From Rhodobacter sp. CACIA14H1 (lineage in GTDB: Bacteria; Pseudomonadota; Alphaproteobacteria; Rhodobacterales; Rhodobacteraceae), in assembly GCA_000500915.1 (NCBI GenBank), contig AYNO01000005.1:1-58581 (forward strand): DNA of 58,581 bases. Reading direction: 5' to 3'. Shown in pieces: positions 58,135 to 58,581 of the stretch. Each line of letters opens with the position of its first letter. The stretch's first letter is position 1. A program made the position numbers and the translations under genes. Under the pieces are notes generated by a model, which saw nothing but the letters and a program-made list of their open reading frames with translations, ran no database searches and was not told the origin of the DNA.

Positions 58135-58581
58135 ATGTCGCTCCGCTCACCCGGGCGCCCCAAGGATCTGGAAAAGCGCGAGGCGATCCTCGATGCCGCC
58201 CAATCCCTCTTCGCTGAACGCGGTATCGACGGCGTCCCGATCGAGGCCATCGCCGCCCGCTCCGGCGTGTCGAAGGTCACGGTCTATGGCCACTTCGGTG
58301 ACAAGTCCAAGATCTTCGATTCCATCGTCGCCCGTGAAACCGACCGGCTGACCCAGTCCATCTGCGGCGCCCTGAGCGCCAGCGGCAGCCTCGAGGACCG
58401 CCTCGTCGGCTTCGGCATGGCGCTCGTGGACATGCTGACCCAACCTTGCCACCTCGCCCTCGACCGTGCGGTGAGCCTTGAATCGCAGCGCAACCCGGAC
58501 CTCGGCCGCCGCTTCTTCGATGCAGGCCCCGGCCGCATCCGCCAGATGCTGTCCGATCTCCTCGCACGGGCCCGCGACGAC
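58135..58581 (+). CDS. TetR/AcrR-family transcriptional regulator, 3' end beyond the window
   Basis: 149 codons from ATG 58135 are present. The N-terminal TetR HTH is complete: LRSPGRPKDLEKREAILDAAQSLFAERG, then GVPIEAIAARSGVSKVTVYGHFGDKSKIFDSIVAR (recognition helix SKVTVYGHFGDK). The ligand domain begins with ETDRLTQSICGALS and DRLVGFGMALVDML and is cut at the edge. It follows the periplasmic protein by 126 bp and may repress it through the repeated sites at 57253. Such regulators often govern efflux pumps, which could lie downstream outside the window. Confidence 0.9.
   Translation, partial: MSLRSPGRPKDLEKREAILDAAQSLFAERGIDGVPIEAIAARSGVSKVTVYGHFGDKSKIFDSIVARETDRLTQSICGALSASGSLEDRLVGFGMALVDMLTQPCHLALDRAVSLESQRNPDLGRRFFDAGPGRIRQMLSDLLARARDD

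Overview
The window is GC-rich, gene-dense chromosomal DNA of an alphaproteobacterium, almost certainly a Rhodobacteraceae member (Rhodobacter/Paracoccus-like). The evidence is gene content and order: a CcrM-type GANTC methyltransferase directly after rnhB, a MarR/OmpR pair resembling petP-petR next to a divergent branched-chain aminotransferase, an FzlA-like GST protein followed by queG, rnd-kdsD-lptC-lptA-lptB followed by hpf and ptsN, and the dnaK-dnaJ-radC order. No insertion sequence, prophage, CRISPR array or rRNA operon is visible. One tRNA gene (Leu, CAG) is present.

Layout. (1) 1-4.0 kb: dnaK-dnaJ and a truncated radC on the minus strand, with a heat-shock-like promoter before dnaK. 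(2) 4.0-13.7 kb: a frameshifted alkB, then a surface-glycan region with a KpsM-like export permease, cysQ, kdsB, galU, two tandem paralogous glycosyltransferases, a Core-2/I-branching-type glycosyltransferase and a two-lobed sulfotransferase. (3) 13.7-18.5 kb: a compact minus-strand operon for ribonuclease D, Kdo synthesis, LPS transport, ribosome hibernation and PTS-Ntr. (4) 18.5-19.7 kb: a lower-GC islet with a broken DUF3800 gene beside tRNA-Leu. (5) 19.9-30.2 kb: complex I NDUFA9-like protein, uppP, the glutamate synthase operon (gltD, a secreted unknown, gltB), a ParDE-like module and mtgA. (6) 30.3-35.7 kb: fzlA, queG, ohr, ilvE, petP, petR and a periplasmic unknown. (7) 35.7-40.8 kb: a coupled histone-deacetylase-like / xseB / ispA / dxs operon and a beta-lactamase-family hydrolase. 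(8) 40.8-50.5 kb: a voltage-gated cation channel, a TerC-type protein, an SDR, AMP nucleosidase, HU, an EamA exporter, a GST with a divergent WYL regulator, and the carboxynorspermidine pair. (9) 50.7-58.6 kb: small membrane and secreted unknowns, a membrane-anchored winged-helix regulator, rnhB, ccrM, a DUF421 operon ending in two tiny hydrophilic proteins, a repeat-containing periplasmic protein and the start of a TetR regulator.

Most interesting signals. (a) A 15-bp imperfect palindrome (consensus close to GTCAACNANNCTGAC) occurs three times before gltD and once between divergent ilvE and petP. In the last case it lies exactly in the spacer of the predicted petP promoter. This suggests that the MarR protein PetP autoregulates and links glutamate synthesis to glutamate-dependent transamination. 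(b) Two loci about 22.5 kb apart carry the same unexplained architecture, CAGTT followed by three 12-bp TGC(G/T)GCAC units. (c) Three GANTC sites cluster within 39 bp directly before the GANTC methylase gene. (d) The bacterial voltage-gated channel has the filter TMEGWADG, closer to calcium-channel filters than to the usual TLESWS type. (e) A sulfotransferase with two domains sits beside cysQ, kdsB and galU, suggesting a sulfated, possibly Kdo-linked glycan. (f) A regulator has two N-terminal membrane segments and a C-terminal winged helix, the reverse of ToxR.
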